64,000 nt of DNA from Lepisosteus oculatus. Lineage: Eukaryota > Chordata > Actinopteri > Semionotiformes > Lepisosteidae. The stretch is taken from positions 45,950,490 to 46,014,489 of the forward strand of contig NC_090709.1 of NCBI RefSeq assembly GCF_040954835.1, in the 5' to 3' direction. Shown piece after piece: positions 1 to 12,716 of the stretch. The position numbers and the translations under genes are program-made. Positions within the stretch are counted from its first letter, which is position 1. Every line of letters starts with the position of its first letter. Under the pieces are notes generated by a model. It made no database searches and was not told where the DNA came from. It worked only from the letters and a program-made list of their open reading frames with translations.

Positions 1-1009
<1,009 letters not shown>

Positions 1010-1102
1010 GGCTCTGTGGCGCAATGGAGAGCGTGTTGGACTTCTAGGCATTGATAGAATGAAGTCATTCAAAGGTTGTGGGTTTGAGTCCCACCAGAGT
1101 CA
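1010..1102 (+). tRNA. tRNA-Arg (TCT), intron-containing
   Basis: The 93-nt sequence matches the vertebrate tRNA-Arg-TCT pattern. The acceptor GGCTCTG pairs with CAGAGTC (one G-T pair). Box A (TGGCGCAATGG), a TCT anticodon and a box B GGTTTGAGTCC are present. An intron of roughly 20 nt follows the anticodon, as is usual for this isoacceptor. The T-loop is TTTGAGT instead of TTCGAGT and the D-stem carries substitutions, so activity is plausible but uncertain. It abuts the Tc1 end directly, which suggests the transposon landed beside it. Confidence 0.8.
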
Positions 1103-1217
1103 TGTATCATTTTTATTGAACCTTTCGAAATCCTCTAGGGATTGGTGTTGATCAAGTCAAATACAGGACTTCTTAAGAGTCCACAGTTGAAAATGAACCA
1201 GCAGCCACAAGAAAGAA

Positions 1218-1745
1218 ATTAGCACTGGACTGTGATCACATCACTACTGTCCTGGAGTCCTTGCACTGGCTTCCTGTCAACTTCAAAATCCTCAAGCTCA
1301 GCTATAAGGCTCTCCATGGCTTGGCACCTCAGTACCTGTCTGGGTTATCGCCCTACTCCCCACCTCACAACCTTCGCTCTTCTAATTGTGTTTTCCTATC
1401 TGTCCCCCAGTCCATCTGGACTACACTCTATGGGTGACAGGGCCTTCTCCTGTTTTGCCCCAAAGCTCTGGATCTTTATCCCCAAGGATATCAGTCACCT
1501 TCTCTAAACTCCTTCAAATCCAGACTCAAAACCCTCTTCTTTAGAAGAGCTTTTAATGCACTATTCTTTACCCCTCTGTTCCTACTGTATTTAATACCAC
1601 CATCTATTGTCTCCTCTAACTGTGTATTCTCATCCTGCTTATCTTGTGTATTTTTTTAACTTTATTGTTGTCATTCTGTAAAGTGCTTTGAAAAGCCACC
1701 TTTAAAAGCGCTATATAATGTAAAGATTAGTATTATTATTAATAA
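1218..1745 (+). mobile_element. L2/CR1-like LINE 3' end
   Basis: Translation fragments on the plus strand show the stereotyped C-terminal end of fish L2-like reverse transcriptases: LHWLPVNFKILKLSYKALHG, then GDRAFSCFAPKLW. The 3' end has the typical AAAGCGCTATATAA motif followed by a short (TTA)n run. The rest of ORF2 is missing, as expected for 5' truncation during target-primed reverse transcription. Reading frames are interrupted. Confidence 0.75.
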
Positions 1746-4700
1746 TGAACAGTGCATTTAACACTGAGCACATGCGGTCCTTCTTTGCAAAGGATTGCAA
1801 AGGTTGGGAATTATCTTTTCACTCGTGTTGTTGAAGACTGTATCCTGGATGTGTTGCAGGAAATGTCTGGATGCCATCACCGGATCAAGGAGAGGATCAG
1901 GGTTTTGGGAAGTCTTTTTGATGCCTGACACTGTGTGTTTCCTGGTTGTAACGGGTGTCATTCTGGACCTAAACAACAGAGAACACCATTGAAATCGCTG
2001 AACTGCCTAGGGGACACTTTGTCGCCTTCTTCTGACCTGTAATTAATGTGATTCTCTGAAAACGTGGCACGTTGTATCTGTGCTACCTTTATGGAGGGTG
2101 ACCACACTCATAATGATCATAGATTCGATCACAAGCATCTAAAAACGAGAATGAGAAAATTACATCACGCTATAAGGCTGAATGGCACAAATTCTCCTGT
2201 TCCTTCTGCAGCAAATGTGAGTTTTTTTGCTTCTTAACACTGAGATAGTTGGAGATATTTGGCAGCTGTGGGATTCCAACTCAACCCTCAAAGAGACTGG
2301 AGCTTTAATCCAGCTCTAAACTAAAAACTGGGTGACTTGTAAGGGCTGGTAGGAGAGGAAAAGAATAAATGCTTCTTTTTTGGTCTTTAGCTACTAAAAG
2401 AAAGGAAAAAAATATTTGATTATTATTTATTCACCAGTTGTTTTGATCAAATTATTGTAATGCAGTGCCATATTAAGGTATAATATGTACATGAACGTCA
2501 TGTCTGAGTTGATGATGGCAGCTGAGTATCGCTGGAGGACAGTTCATCATGAGTGGGTAAGCCTGCATAATGAGGGAGAAGAGATCGGCCTCTCTGATGC
2601 AGTGTCCAGTGACACTAACCTTCTGTCCTACTGTTCTCTGCTAATGTAGAGGGTGAATGTTTATTGAGGTGAATGTAAGGTTTCATTCTTGTAAAATATT
2701 TCTGAGCACTTTTTTTGTTGCTGAAAATTAATCTTGTGCATTTGAATGAATTCCGATATTGTCACCTAATTCTATACATTGTTTCATCAGACTAGAACTT
2801 TTATAGGAGCTCAATTGCATTTATGAATTGCATAGTGATAGTATTTCTTTCCGTTTAAATACTTTAGTCAAAAATGTAGAGAAGGTGCTCCTGTTTTCAC
2901 CATTATAAGAACTGTGATGCACCAGTAATATTTACTCTCACAAAAGTATTGTAATTGTATTGTTCTGTAACAATCTTGAGTGACACAAACCTTCTGTTTT
3001 ACTGCACTACACTTCTCCAGAGGCCAGTTCAGCACACAAGGATCCTCAGTCAAACAAACACTGCAATCGCTTGATAAAAGCCATTCCTCATCCTTTCTCT
3101 TAGTATTGGTGCAACTTTTGTATCCAAAGAAGGCGATTTGACAATGAAAGGTGCAATCATCTTAAAGAGAGTCTTCATGAAGGCATGCACAGCTTAAGGC
3201 ACATGAAGCTGAATCCGTGAGCTGATTGACACAAAACAATGTCACTTCACATTATCCGCAAAGCTGTTTTGCTTGTCTGACCACCTCTTCGTACTTTACA
3301 GTGAGCGCATATATTTCAGTTTCTTCTTTTGTATTTTCCTTACTATTTTACTGTCCCTTTCCCCCATGTGGAGATGTATCCACTGCCAAAACTGCTGTCT
3401 GATTATTTAAATTATCTGTAAAACTGTTACATGACTTCATCTAATTGTAAATTTATAAGACAGTCTGTGAGACATTTGTGAGAGTAGCTGAATCCCAGGG
3501 CTGGTGTGGAATCACACACAGACAGGTCTTCTGTGTGATCTGAGTCCCACTGCCCAGAGCTACAGATTGGTCAAATGGTCACTATTGTAGACACGACCAT
3601 CGGACCATCGGCTACAAATAATCAATATACTGATCATAGTGTCACTACTGGTGTTTATTACATAAATACTATATATAAATAATAAGATAATTCCACACTC
3701 ATGTGTGTTATAAAACATTTATAAACATTTTGGGAGGCTGACATACAGTAAAGAAAGTAATACTGAAGGGCTGGAAGTCCTGGAAAGCGTTAATAGAACC
3801 TTCTTGCTTTCGACCTGGAACAGAGCCCACAACTGCCAGATCATTGACCCCTGAGCCCAGTTCACAGAGAGGAGAACCAGGGGCTCTTCTATGTCTCTAA
3901 GAGGGCTGGGAGGAAGGATAAAAGGGGGAAATGTGACATGAGTCCAGGCTGTTCTGTCTGATATTGTTCATGTAGCAGCACTGATTGTCTGAATATCTTC
4001 TGGTTCTGGATTGTGAGGATAGAGAGCAGTACGGAGTTGAGATCCTGTCTGAGTGTGAGTCTGAGCAATGAATCTGACTGAGAAAAGAATAATGATTTTT
4101 TATTCTGCCTGAGAATTTTCCTGAGAATTTTTCTTCTTTTCCAAGTGGTGTTACATCCCCTTCAGATACTCTACACAGACTGCCAGAGAGAAGAGGAGAG
4201 AGAGATGGACAGATAAGAGCACACACATACGTCTTGATTTACTTTGAAGCAAGTGTTCATTTCTTTTCAGGAACAAGTTGTTTTTGAACTTCAAGAAATT
4301 CATACAACTTCTGAAAGATAAAATACAAATCTTGCTTCTCAGGACAGAAGAAATGCTGCAAAAAAATGCCAGTGATTTGTGAAAAGCAACGGGAATGTGT
4401 GCCTCTGCAGCTGTTAGAGGGCTGGTGGGTCAAACGCACTCAGGGACGTGCTTCAGATTGTGATGATGTAAACATAATCTCCGCTAAAAATTGAAGGGAT
4501 TTCTTCGCAAACCCTCTTGAATGTTGCAGGAAATCTTCGTGTTTTACTCGTGTGCAACTAAAACAAGTAAACAATTCAGTACCTAAGTCAATGTCCAAGA
4601 AAACCATCCTCACGTGTGGAATTTTTCTTTAATTGGCTGTTGGGAGAATTCATTTATACACCCGTTGTATCCTTAGCAAAAATATTTTAAAATTAGAACA

Positions 4701-4993
4701 CAGATTTGTTGGAGAACTTGACAATCCTTGACAATCATTATTAAATGAGCATTATAGAAATGTGCGTTGATATTTTTAATATGTACCTTAATTGTAATAT
4801 ATATATATAATTGCTTTGATATGGATGTTCATTTGAAGGAATTGAGGAAACTATGAAGGATCGCAGAACAACCAAAGATACATTTGGGCATCTGCTATTG
4901 GTAAAGATTAACGAATACAGTAAGTGTGAAGCTTGCACATATACGAGAGAAAAAAATCAGTTTAAACTCACTTCATTAGACTGACGGTGTGTA
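1746..4993. other. Unannotated AT-rich intergenic DNA with dispersed repeats
   Basis: No convincing gene is visible. About 2480-2640 is repeated in inverted orientation at about 60660-60840, and 4255-4830 resembles 60985-61570 in direct orientation, so at least part of this stretch is interspersed repeat. The open frames here are short and show no recognisable domain. Confidence 0.5.
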
Positions 4994-5065
4994 TAGCAAT
5001 GGATGGTTCCGATACATCGACCTCTGGGTTATGGGCCCAGCACGCTTCTGCTGCGCCACTCTGCT
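4994..5065 (-). tRNA. Initiator tRNA-Met-like gene (CAT)
   Basis: The 72-nt minus-strand sequence follows initiator tRNA-Met: AGCAGAGTGGCGCAGC start, a GGGCCCATAACCC anticodon arm including the three G-C pairs typical of initiators, and anticodon CAT. Differences from consensus include one acceptor mismatch (position 6 with 67) and changes in the T-arm (GATGT, with ATCGGAA in the loop). It is either a slightly decayed gene or a tRNA pseudogene. No protein gene neighbours it. Confidence 0.65.
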
Positions 5066-7226
5066 GACAGCTGTCGTAGTGTGATTCAACACAACTGCTC
5101 TATCTTTGCTTTCTAAAAGTGCGCCCGAGATGAAAAGTTTCAACGGCAAACACAGACGTCACTTTGAGCACTTGGTCTTTTATAGTACGAATCATCACAC
5201 GCTGCTCTACATGGGCGTGTCTTCAAGATCGTTGAGAACCAAACCTTCTGCTTTCCGAGGCAACTGATTCTTTCCTTGTTAATTCACAAATCTTCAATGG
5301 GAATCAGTGAAACGAAAACCAAACACATGTACACACTCGCGTCCTAGCCTGAAAGAAAAATGATGGAAGCATTTGAGAAATAACAAGAGTAGTCTGAACA
5401 GCTCCAGTCTATCAACTGCTCTACAAAGTGATCGCTACTTCCACACCCAGTTTATAACGCTGAAAATGATTCAGGAAGCACAGCAAAGTTCTAAAAGCAG
5501 TGGTTGAAAAGCATCTAGATACATAAAATGACAGTTTCTCAAAAGTAAAATCTTAAGCTTTTCAATATTGTCATCCATATATTTTCGTTTTTCTCTTTTT
5601 TACATAACACGCTTTCGAGAAATAGACTGTCTTGTAATGAAGGCTGCATTAGAAAATGTGTGTCTAAATTAAAATCGGGTTTATGACTTCTGCGTTTTTC
5701 AGCTTTCTTAGCGCTTGGGTCTCGATTCAGATATTGCAATGAAAGCAACAGGGGAGTAAGTTTTCCTTTTCTAAATCAAAGGTGATCTGCTCACAAGGAA
5801 GTATAAAAACTTCAGCGTTTACTTTTTGAAGACCGCAAATTGTCGAAACACTATTGCTTCATAAGCTAATAAGTAAGGTTTCTGAGCACGCATTGTATTA
5901 CTAATGCCGTTATTAATAAAAAAAAGCTTAAATTCACATAATGGAATTTGGACGGCTCAAAGTAGTCTATTCTTTGTACAACTTTACTTGCCCGCTGAGT
6001 AGAGTTTAAAGCAACGGCAGCAGAAGTAGCAGTAATAGCAACAACGTGGTTAGAGTGTCACAATACACTCTATGAAATTATTGCGGCTTCAGATCGTTTT
6101 GTTCTGTTGAAGCTGCCTACAGGCTCTGAATTGCTGACATTGGCTGTGATCTTTTTTCAGGTTTCATGAAATTCTTCACATATTTTAAATATTTAATTCG
6201 GGTTCGCCTAATACACGGTGCAAACCGTACCTGCAGCAGAATGCTGTGGCACATGAAGCCGTTTTGTTTATCGGTTGTAAGGATTTAGGAGCGTACTACA
6301 AATCGAGCAAGCGAAAAGAAAGTTAAACAGTAGTCACTTTTTGGATTGCTAATTCATTGTGCTCTGCTCGTCTAGGTTCAAATCCCATCCTTGTCATGGT
6401 TAAGGCCTGAGACGTGTGTGTTTTTTCTAAACGGTGCTCTTTACTCCTGTAAACTCAGGATTTTTTTTTCCTTGGTGGCAACAATACGCTTCTGTAAATG
6501 GTAGACTCTGCTTTCAAATTAGCTGCACCAGGCATTCGGATACAGAAAAACACAGGGATTTAAAATTCAGGAATATGAATGGCCAATTGCTTAAAGCTAG
6601 GGTTTTTACGTTTTCTTATTTAGCGATTTGTGTATCAATCTTTTAACAATTCAGTAAAATGCTAACAATATGTAAAATCAAAACAACAGCACCGTTAAAT
6701 GCTGGGGAGACAGGTAGTTTTTTTTTTTCCATCAGATGCCAATCTCTAATGCTGTGTGTGAGAGCTTACGTACCTTTCCTTTTCTCACATTTTCTGACAA
6801 CTATTCCAAAGGGGCACCCTGTCAGCTCCTAATACTTTTTAAAAGTCTGCCTGCATGTTTGATTATTGTCGTTTTATTTAGAAAAAGTTCAATATTGATC
6901 TTAACTAAAGAAAATTAGGATCACGAATAAAAAAAGGGCTGAAGATGCGAGTCGCTCTTGAATCAGAGCTGGGCGACACGGGCTTCTGTTCTGATATGAT
7001 TGTACGAGAAGCAGGAGGAATCTCTTCTCTCCTATGGAGCATGAGCTGAATCAGGAGGGAGACATTTCGTATGCTCGTGCATATGTTAACACATGACCTA
7101 CATCGTAAAACTAAATTAAAAACTAACATTAAGTTGTCAAAGACATTCATTTATATACAAACAAGAGACAGACATAGTAATGATTCTACATTAACTTGTC
7201 CTGCACTGATCAGACTAATTGAAATG
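5066..7226. other. Unannotated intergenic DNA
   Basis: AT-rich sequence with short spurious frames only. I see no splice-consistent coding region, RNA gene or recognisable element in it. Confidence 0.45.
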
Positions 7227-7671
7227 TATGAAAGCCCGTTTCCGCCAGGGAGTTACAAAAAACCGCGCTATGGTATCGCAGAATTCCGACTAAGTAACTC
7301 AGAATTGCGACTTAGTAACTCACAACTCCGACTTTATATCTCACGTTTGCAACTTCGAAATAGCCCATATTTCATTGTCTGTCCTTTTGTTATTGTAACG
7401 GATTCGGGTTCTAGCTAGCAAGACCTGGGTTTGAGCCAATAGAGTGAGGCACGAAGTAGGGTGGGAGCGGCGAGGGCACAAGCCCTAGAACCCGAATTCA
7501 TTACAATAACAAAAGGTCAGACAATGAAATATGGGCTTTTCGAAGTCGCAAATGTGAGAGATAAAGTCAAAATTCTGAGTTTTTAGGTCGCAATTCTATG
7601 ATTCTAAGTCACAATTCTGAGATACCATAGTGCGTTTTTTTTACTCCCTGGCGGAAACGGGCTTCCATAGG
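7227..7671. mobile_element. Foldback MITE with long inverted arms and TA ends
   Basis: Two arms of about 190 nt are inverted copies: 7229-7415 against 7490-7670. The ends read TGAAAGCCCGTTTCCGCC and, inverted, TGGAAGCCCGTTTCCGCC. Each is bordered by TA, consistent with a TA target duplication. Inside each arm is a short tandem motif (AGAATTGCGACTTAGTAACTC-like, about 20 bp) repeated with variation. The central 75 nt is unique. It encodes nothing, so it is a non-autonomous DNA element able to form a long hairpin. Confidence 0.75.
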
Positions 7672-8170
7672 TTCTCAGTGCTGCGAAGCAAAAGCAATTT
7701 CTGGAAAATCAGACAAATTATTATCAGATCATGTCAAAAGCTGATCAGTATTTCTTTACTGGGAAGCAAAGAAATGCTTGTATTACACATTTTAATATGA
7801 CATGCAATTACACATGAAAAATAGTAAAATTATTTTCATTGCGGTACGTGTTGATAGAACAGCCCCCTCGATAAAAGAAAGTGTGGACGGACGTGTCGCA
7901 TGTTCCGTACTCTGTCTGACAGCGAGTTTAACACACTTTCCACGGAAATTAGAAACTAATTGAACAATAAATTAATCTGAGCAAATTTTACACGTGTGGG
8001 TGATTTAATTCTGTCGAAATTGCGTGGAACTCCTCCGCTGAGGTCAGATACACACGGGAAAATGTTCAGGCGGCTTCACGGAGTCCCGCCTCAGACTGAA
8101 ATCAGGTTCTAATTAGACGCTGAGAACAATCCGGATCTCTGTATGTAATTGATTGTGTTGATTGTGTGAC
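7672..8170. promoter_or_regulatory. Upstream region of the ZP3-like gene
   Basis: Non-coding sequence between the MITE and the core promoter. It contains a CACGTG E-box at 7991-7996. In vertebrates, oocyte zona genes are driven by the bHLH factor FIGLA through proximal E-boxes, so this site and the one at 8171 are candidates. Inference only. Confidence 0.35.
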
Positions 8171-8176
8171 CAGGTG
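8171..8176 (+). promoter_or_regulatory. Proximal E-box (CAGGTG)
   Basis: CAGGTG lies 22 nt upstream of the TATA box. A CANNTG site just upstream of the TATA box is the known FIGLA-response layout in vertebrate zona pellucida genes. Confidence 0.4.
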
Positions 8177-8197
8177 TGCGGTAACAGGTCCTGCCAG

Positions 8198-8204
8198 TAT
8201 AAAA
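8198..8204 (+). promoter_or_regulatory. TATA box of the ZP3-like gene
   Basis: TATAAAA lies 109 nt upstream of the chosen ATG, placing the transcription start near 8228. The in-frame ATG at 8229 would then sit at or before the cap site, which supports translation starting at 8307. Confidence 0.7.
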
Positions 8205-8306
8205 ACCTAGTCACCGCGTTCACACTTTATGCTTTCTTGCTTCAACACAGTTTTGTGGTTTACTTATTTTACTCCTGTAGCAATTGAGCGGGACGTTAAT
8301 TTGGCG

Positions 8307-10581
8307 ATGCGCTCGTTTCTCTTTATGCTGTGCCTGTGCACAGGGGCCGGGCTCCCCGCACTGGTTTCCGCCGGGCCGGCTGGCTGGGACTCTCGGGAAT
8401 TGGCGCTCCAGGCCGACCTCCCGGCTCCTGAAGACGCAGCCCAGTTGGAGGATTTGAACCTGGCAGATGCGCCCTCCGAAGACTTGTCTGCAAGCGAGAA
8501 CGACTCGCAGTCCTTGGCTCCCGACTTTCGCCGCCTTCCCGTGTCCAGAGACGCGTACTCGCCCTACTTCGACAAGGAGAAGATGAAGCCCGAAGCCGGC
8601 AGCCGCCCCTTACCCGCCTACATCAAGAGCGTCCTGTTTCCTCCCCAGCGAGGGCGGCAGCCGGCTCGCCCGGCCATCGGGGGCACCCGAGGAGTGGCTG
8701 TGTGGTGTGACTCCAGCAGGATGTACGTGAGGGTCAGTCGGCTCCTGTTCGGCTTCAGCTGTCGGCCATCGGAGGTGACCTTGGGCAACTGCAGCGTCAG
8801 CCGAACCACACGCAGTTACTTCTACTTCATCTACGGGCTTCACGAGTGCGGCACCGAGCGATCGGTAAGCAGGTCTTCATCTACAGGCAGTGTATCAATG
8901 TGAGCTGTAGGACCAGTGTCGGGGTTGCCTTTCCTGGGAATATCCCTTCCTCTGTGACCCTGCAGGTTGTCCAGGGCCGCCTGGTGTACTCCAACACTCT
9001 CCGCTATGCCCCGCCCTCCTCCAGTGCACCTGTGCATCGCTTCATTCCCTTCTCTGTGCCTGTCAAGTGCTCCTACAACAGGTAGGCAGGGCTCTGCTGC
9101 TGAGAAGCCGCTAGGAAAGTGTCCAGATGCCCCTCATCCCCTCTGTCCTGCAGGTTCCACTACTCCTACAAGGTTGGCTATGTCCCCACGTGGGCCAGGA
9201 GAAGGACCTTCTTCAAGGACCTGAAGAACAAACACAGCTTTGTGCTGCTCACCACCAACTGTAAGCTCCTTGAGTGAGTGGCTCCTCCTGCCTGCAGGGG
9301 GTGCTGTGTGCAGGTGTAATGCTGCCTCTCTCTCTCCAGCCCGCTGGGTCCGGCTCTCTCCTAAGGATGAGTACTTCCTGGGTCAGCCCATGTACTTCCA
9401 GGCCACTGCCTACTTTGCCACAGCAGAGCAGAGGCTGTACATCCACTCGTGTTACGTAACGGAGAAACCAGACCAGCACTCCCAGCCCCGTTTCCCTGTG
9501 ATCGACAACTTGGGGTACGGCCCCTTCTGGGAGGAGAGGTGGGCAGGAGCCCCGAGAGCCTGCAGGGGTTCATCCCTGTCCTTGTCCCCAGGTGCATGGT
9601 GGACAGCAAGGCAGATGGCTGCCTGTCCAGGTTTGTCCCCTCCAAGCAGAAGGATGTGCTCCGCTTCACAATTGATGCCTTCCTCTTCCAGAAGAAGCTG
9701 TCCAGGAAGGTGCTGCTCAGCCTTCTTGCTCTACTGATCCATGGTCTGCTTTCACAACCATGATCTAGATGTGAACCAGACTGTGGCAGCTGTAGTGCCT
9801 AGAGCTGCCAGCTTGCCTTCACTGATGGCAGAAGGTCCTTCTCTGTCCTCTATTGGCCTTGATCCCTTAATGCTGTGACCTTCCCTCTTGCAGCATGAAG
9901 TGACTGAGCTGTACATGCACTGTGTCATGGCTGTGGCTCCTACTAAAGCAACACCAAGGACCAAGTCCTGCACCTACAACAGGGAGGCTAAGAGGTACTT
10001 CTGCAAGGAGCCAGCTGAGGGTGCTCTGGGACATGCCAGGTGGAGGCCTCACCTGTCCTCCTCTCCTCCAGGTGGGAGGAGCTGTATGGTGACCATGAGG
10101 TCTGTGCCTGCTGTGAGTCCAGGTGTGCTGGCAGTTGGAATGAAGGTGGGTCTGGTTCTCTATCCCTTGTGGATGCATCTCTGCCCAAGAGACAACCATG
10201 CTTGGACAACTGAGGAATGATCCCATGCTGGACAAAGGGACGGTTTAGATGAGTAGACTGTGGGTCTCTGGGTATAGCAGATCCCTCACTCCTGGGTGTT
10301 GCTTGTCCACAGGTACCAGGAGCCTGGTGACCAGCAGCCGGGTGGCTGTGGCACCAGTAGAAGCTCCTCTGGATGTGGGAGCTGACTGGACTGAGGATGT
10401 GGAGGGAGACCCTCAGAGCTCCAGTGAAGATGCTGAGAGCACCAGTGAGGATGTGGAGGGAGCAGATGACTTTGGAGATGTTGGCCAGTGGACAGGTAGG
10501 GTCTGGCAGGAGGAGCTCCTGTAGGGGTGGTGTCTTGCAGTTCAGCTGGATTGTTCTCCTTCTTTCTCCCCAGGTGCCTGA
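8307..10581 (+). CDS. zp3-like: Zona pellucida sperm-binding protein 3-like egg-coat protein, nine exons
   Basis: The product is a secreted egg-envelope glycoprotein of the ZP3/ZPC family that polymerises through its ZP domain and may contribute to sperm binding. Exons, all with GT-AG introns and consistent phases: 8307-8864, 8966-9081, 9154-9260, 9340-9514, 9592-9709, 9894-9994, 10072-10145, 10313-10495, 10574-10581. Predicted length is 479 aa. Residues 1-22 form a signal peptide (MRSFLFMLCLC...). A proline-rich and acidic N-terminal stretch follows. The ZP domain begins near residue 130 (VAVWCDSSRMYVRV) with the four ZP-N cysteines at about 133, 152, 162 and 181 and an NCS sequon at 161. 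ZP-C continues through YMHC and ends with the ZP3 signature ELYGDHEVCACCESRC near residue 408. The C-terminal tail is acidic and Ser-rich (exon 8) and ends GQWTGA. No transmembrane helix is visible, as in several fish egg-coat proteins. Introns are tiny (72-184 bp). The gene looks intact. Which fish ZP3 paralogue it is cannot be told here. Confidence 0.93.
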
Positions 10582-10646
10582 ATGAAGGCTCCAGCCTGGC
10601 CCTTGTGACTCTCCTGCCTCCACTCGCCTTGTAATGGCAACATCTC

Positions 10647-10652
10647 AATAAA
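10647..10652 (+). terminator. Poly(A) signal of the ZP3-like gene
   Basis: AATAAA lies 66 nt after the stop codon, giving a very short 3' UTR, as is usual for zona genes. Confidence 0.85.
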
Positions 10653-10659
10653 GCTGTGA

Positions 10660-11465
10660 AAGACCCTTCTGCCTGCCCTTGTTTCTTTATGGTTTATAGG
10701 TTTGAATGGGGTGGAGGAGTTCAAGGGAAGTGAGACCCATTAATCAATGGAAGTATTTGTGGGGGTTCCCCTTTCAAGAATGCTTCCCATATTGCTGCCA
10801 ATGAGGACTGAAAATGGCTGGAGTAATAAAGTGTTGTACTGGGGGAAGATGGCTGCACTATTCCTTGGGCAGGGCAGTGTGACAGAGACAGAGGTGTTCA
10901 ATATACTGGAAATCCTCCCATTTCCGAGAGGGGTAGTGGTTATGGAGTGAGTTGCTACTGTAATGCCCAATAAGAGTGAGATCTGGTGTCCTATTCTGGG
11001 CTGCACAAACTGACTAAAATAACACAAGGAAGGAATTGTCAACAGGGGCTTGGTGTAAAGTAGGCTTTCCCTTCCTTAGCAGAGGAATAATACTGGTGCG
11101 TGAACATCAATGAATAATGGTGCAGTTAGAATCTCGGAGGTCTTATGTTATGGGTGTTGGTTTCACAGCAGTGGTAGTGGACAGTCATGAGAAGTATTAG
11201 GATTGAGACTGGAGATCCCAGTACTTGATCCGGAAGACAGGTGTTCACAACTACCTCTACCAGCAACACAGAGGGTGTAGATTGAGACTGAACGCTTACT
11301 ACACAAAGACTCTCCACTGTTTCAGTGTCCCGTGTCATGGATTTCAAGTGAATCCTAGTCTTCCTTTGTGACTACCTATAATTTGCACAAATCATGATGG
11401 CCCACTAAGGCTGTCAATTTTTAGCCCTACTGCAGTGCCCTATTAAAGTTTCAAGGATTTAGAAT
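10660..11465. other. Unannotated intergenic DNA
   Basis: Sequence following the ZP3-like gene. Only short frames without domains are present. No RNA gene or clear repeat was recognised. Confidence 0.4.
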
Positions 11466-11469
11466 AAAC

Positions 11470-11835
11470 TATTTGATATAATGGTTCCGAAGGTGGCTTC
11501 TCAAAGCACTTGACAGAATTACAATTAGAATACACAGGATAAAACAATTCCAATAGATTGAGGAGAAAAGTAGAAGCAGAGGGGTAAAGAATGGAACCAG
11601 TTCAGTAAAGGCTCTTCTACAGAAGAAGGTGTTGAGTCTGAATTTGAAGGCGTTTAGGGAAGGTGACTCTGGTATCCTTGGAGAGAGAGTTCCAGAGCTT
11701 GGGGGCATAACAGCAGAAGGCCCTGTCACCCATACAGTGTAGACGGGCTTGGGGGACAGTTAGGAGACTATAATTAGAAGAGTGAAGGTTATGATGTGGG
11801 GAGTAAGGGTGATAATAGATCAAACTGCTACTGAG
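11470..11835 (-). mobile_element. L2/CR1-like LINE 3' end
   Basis: On the minus strand, GDRAFCCYAPKLWNSL and neighbouring residues match the same C-terminal wording as the copy at 1218-1745. The 3' side (near 11490) has the rearranged AAAGTGCTT tail motif. 5'-truncated and frameshifted. Confidence 0.7.
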
Positions 11836-12716
11836 AAGCAACTGAAATGTGACGGCATGTTCTACAATTTATGCAAGACAGGTAATGTTAGGATTTTATG
11901 GAACAGTGGTAATGGCAGCACTTTTGAGGATCGTTGGTACAACAGCAATGCTCAAGGGTTCATTTCTAATATTGAGGACAATGGGTTATATACCCAACGT
12001 TCTTACCAAAGGATAAGAGACCTTTTGCTATATAAAAAGACTCCTTTCCACCACTAATTTATACATGTTTGGTTCATTTGGGTTTTATCAGTTAAACATT
12101 TAATATTGTATTTGTCAGTTTGTTGATGCCTATATATCACAGTGATCTGCACACACATCTTTGACTGAATATGGGCTGCCAAACCTCTCCACCAAACTTA
12201 TGTATCACGGTAGATACACAAGAAGTTTCTTTGTAATAACAGGGTTGGTGCCAGTATTCAGATTGGGTCAACTGCAAGGTAAGAACAGTATCACATTAAC
12301 TGGAGATGATCCAGAGATTAGCATGCAGCTCTGTACGCCAGATTAATACCGATTTGCAACGCGCTCGTCTGCTGACTTAAGTGCCCTGCTCAGTAATCAC
12401 AATGTTCCCAATTGCAATGAGCCCAAGGAAACAGCTGCTGCCCTCTAGAGGACACTACAGGACAGGAGACAGGACTAAGTACAATTCCTGCAATAGACTA
12501 AGCAGTTTAGTGCCAAACTAATGGAACACTGAATCCTATGGGACAGTTCCGAATGTAGTAACAGCTTAATACTGAAATAATATCATAAACACCTCGTGAT
12601 CTTAAGAATCTGTCGCTGTTAAAAAGTATTGTAATAATAAGCTAAAACTGTACTGCAGCCACAACACAGTGGACCTGCAGCTCCTGTCCTGATCATACAG
12701 AAAGATGTCATCACAA
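11836..12716. other. Unannotated DNA with a CTCF-like motif
   Basis: No gene recognised. At 12435-12451 the minus strand reads CCTCTAGAGGGCAGCAG, a close match to the CTCF core. Motif resemblance only. The stretch ends where family A repeat 1 begins. Confidence 0.35.

Noticed and set aside
1758-1992. Overlapping 65-72 codon frames on both strands
   Set aside because: No domain, no conserved start context and both strands open. Not supportable as a gene.
8229-8306. Upstream in-frame ATG at 8229 as the ZP3-like start
   Set aside because: It lies about 30 nt from the TATA box, at or before the expected cap site. The ATG at 8307 gives a proper signal peptide.
8610-10648. Antisense frames across the ZP3-like gene (up to 211 codons)
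   Set aside because: GC-rich exon shadows. The plus strand has full exon, splice and domain support.
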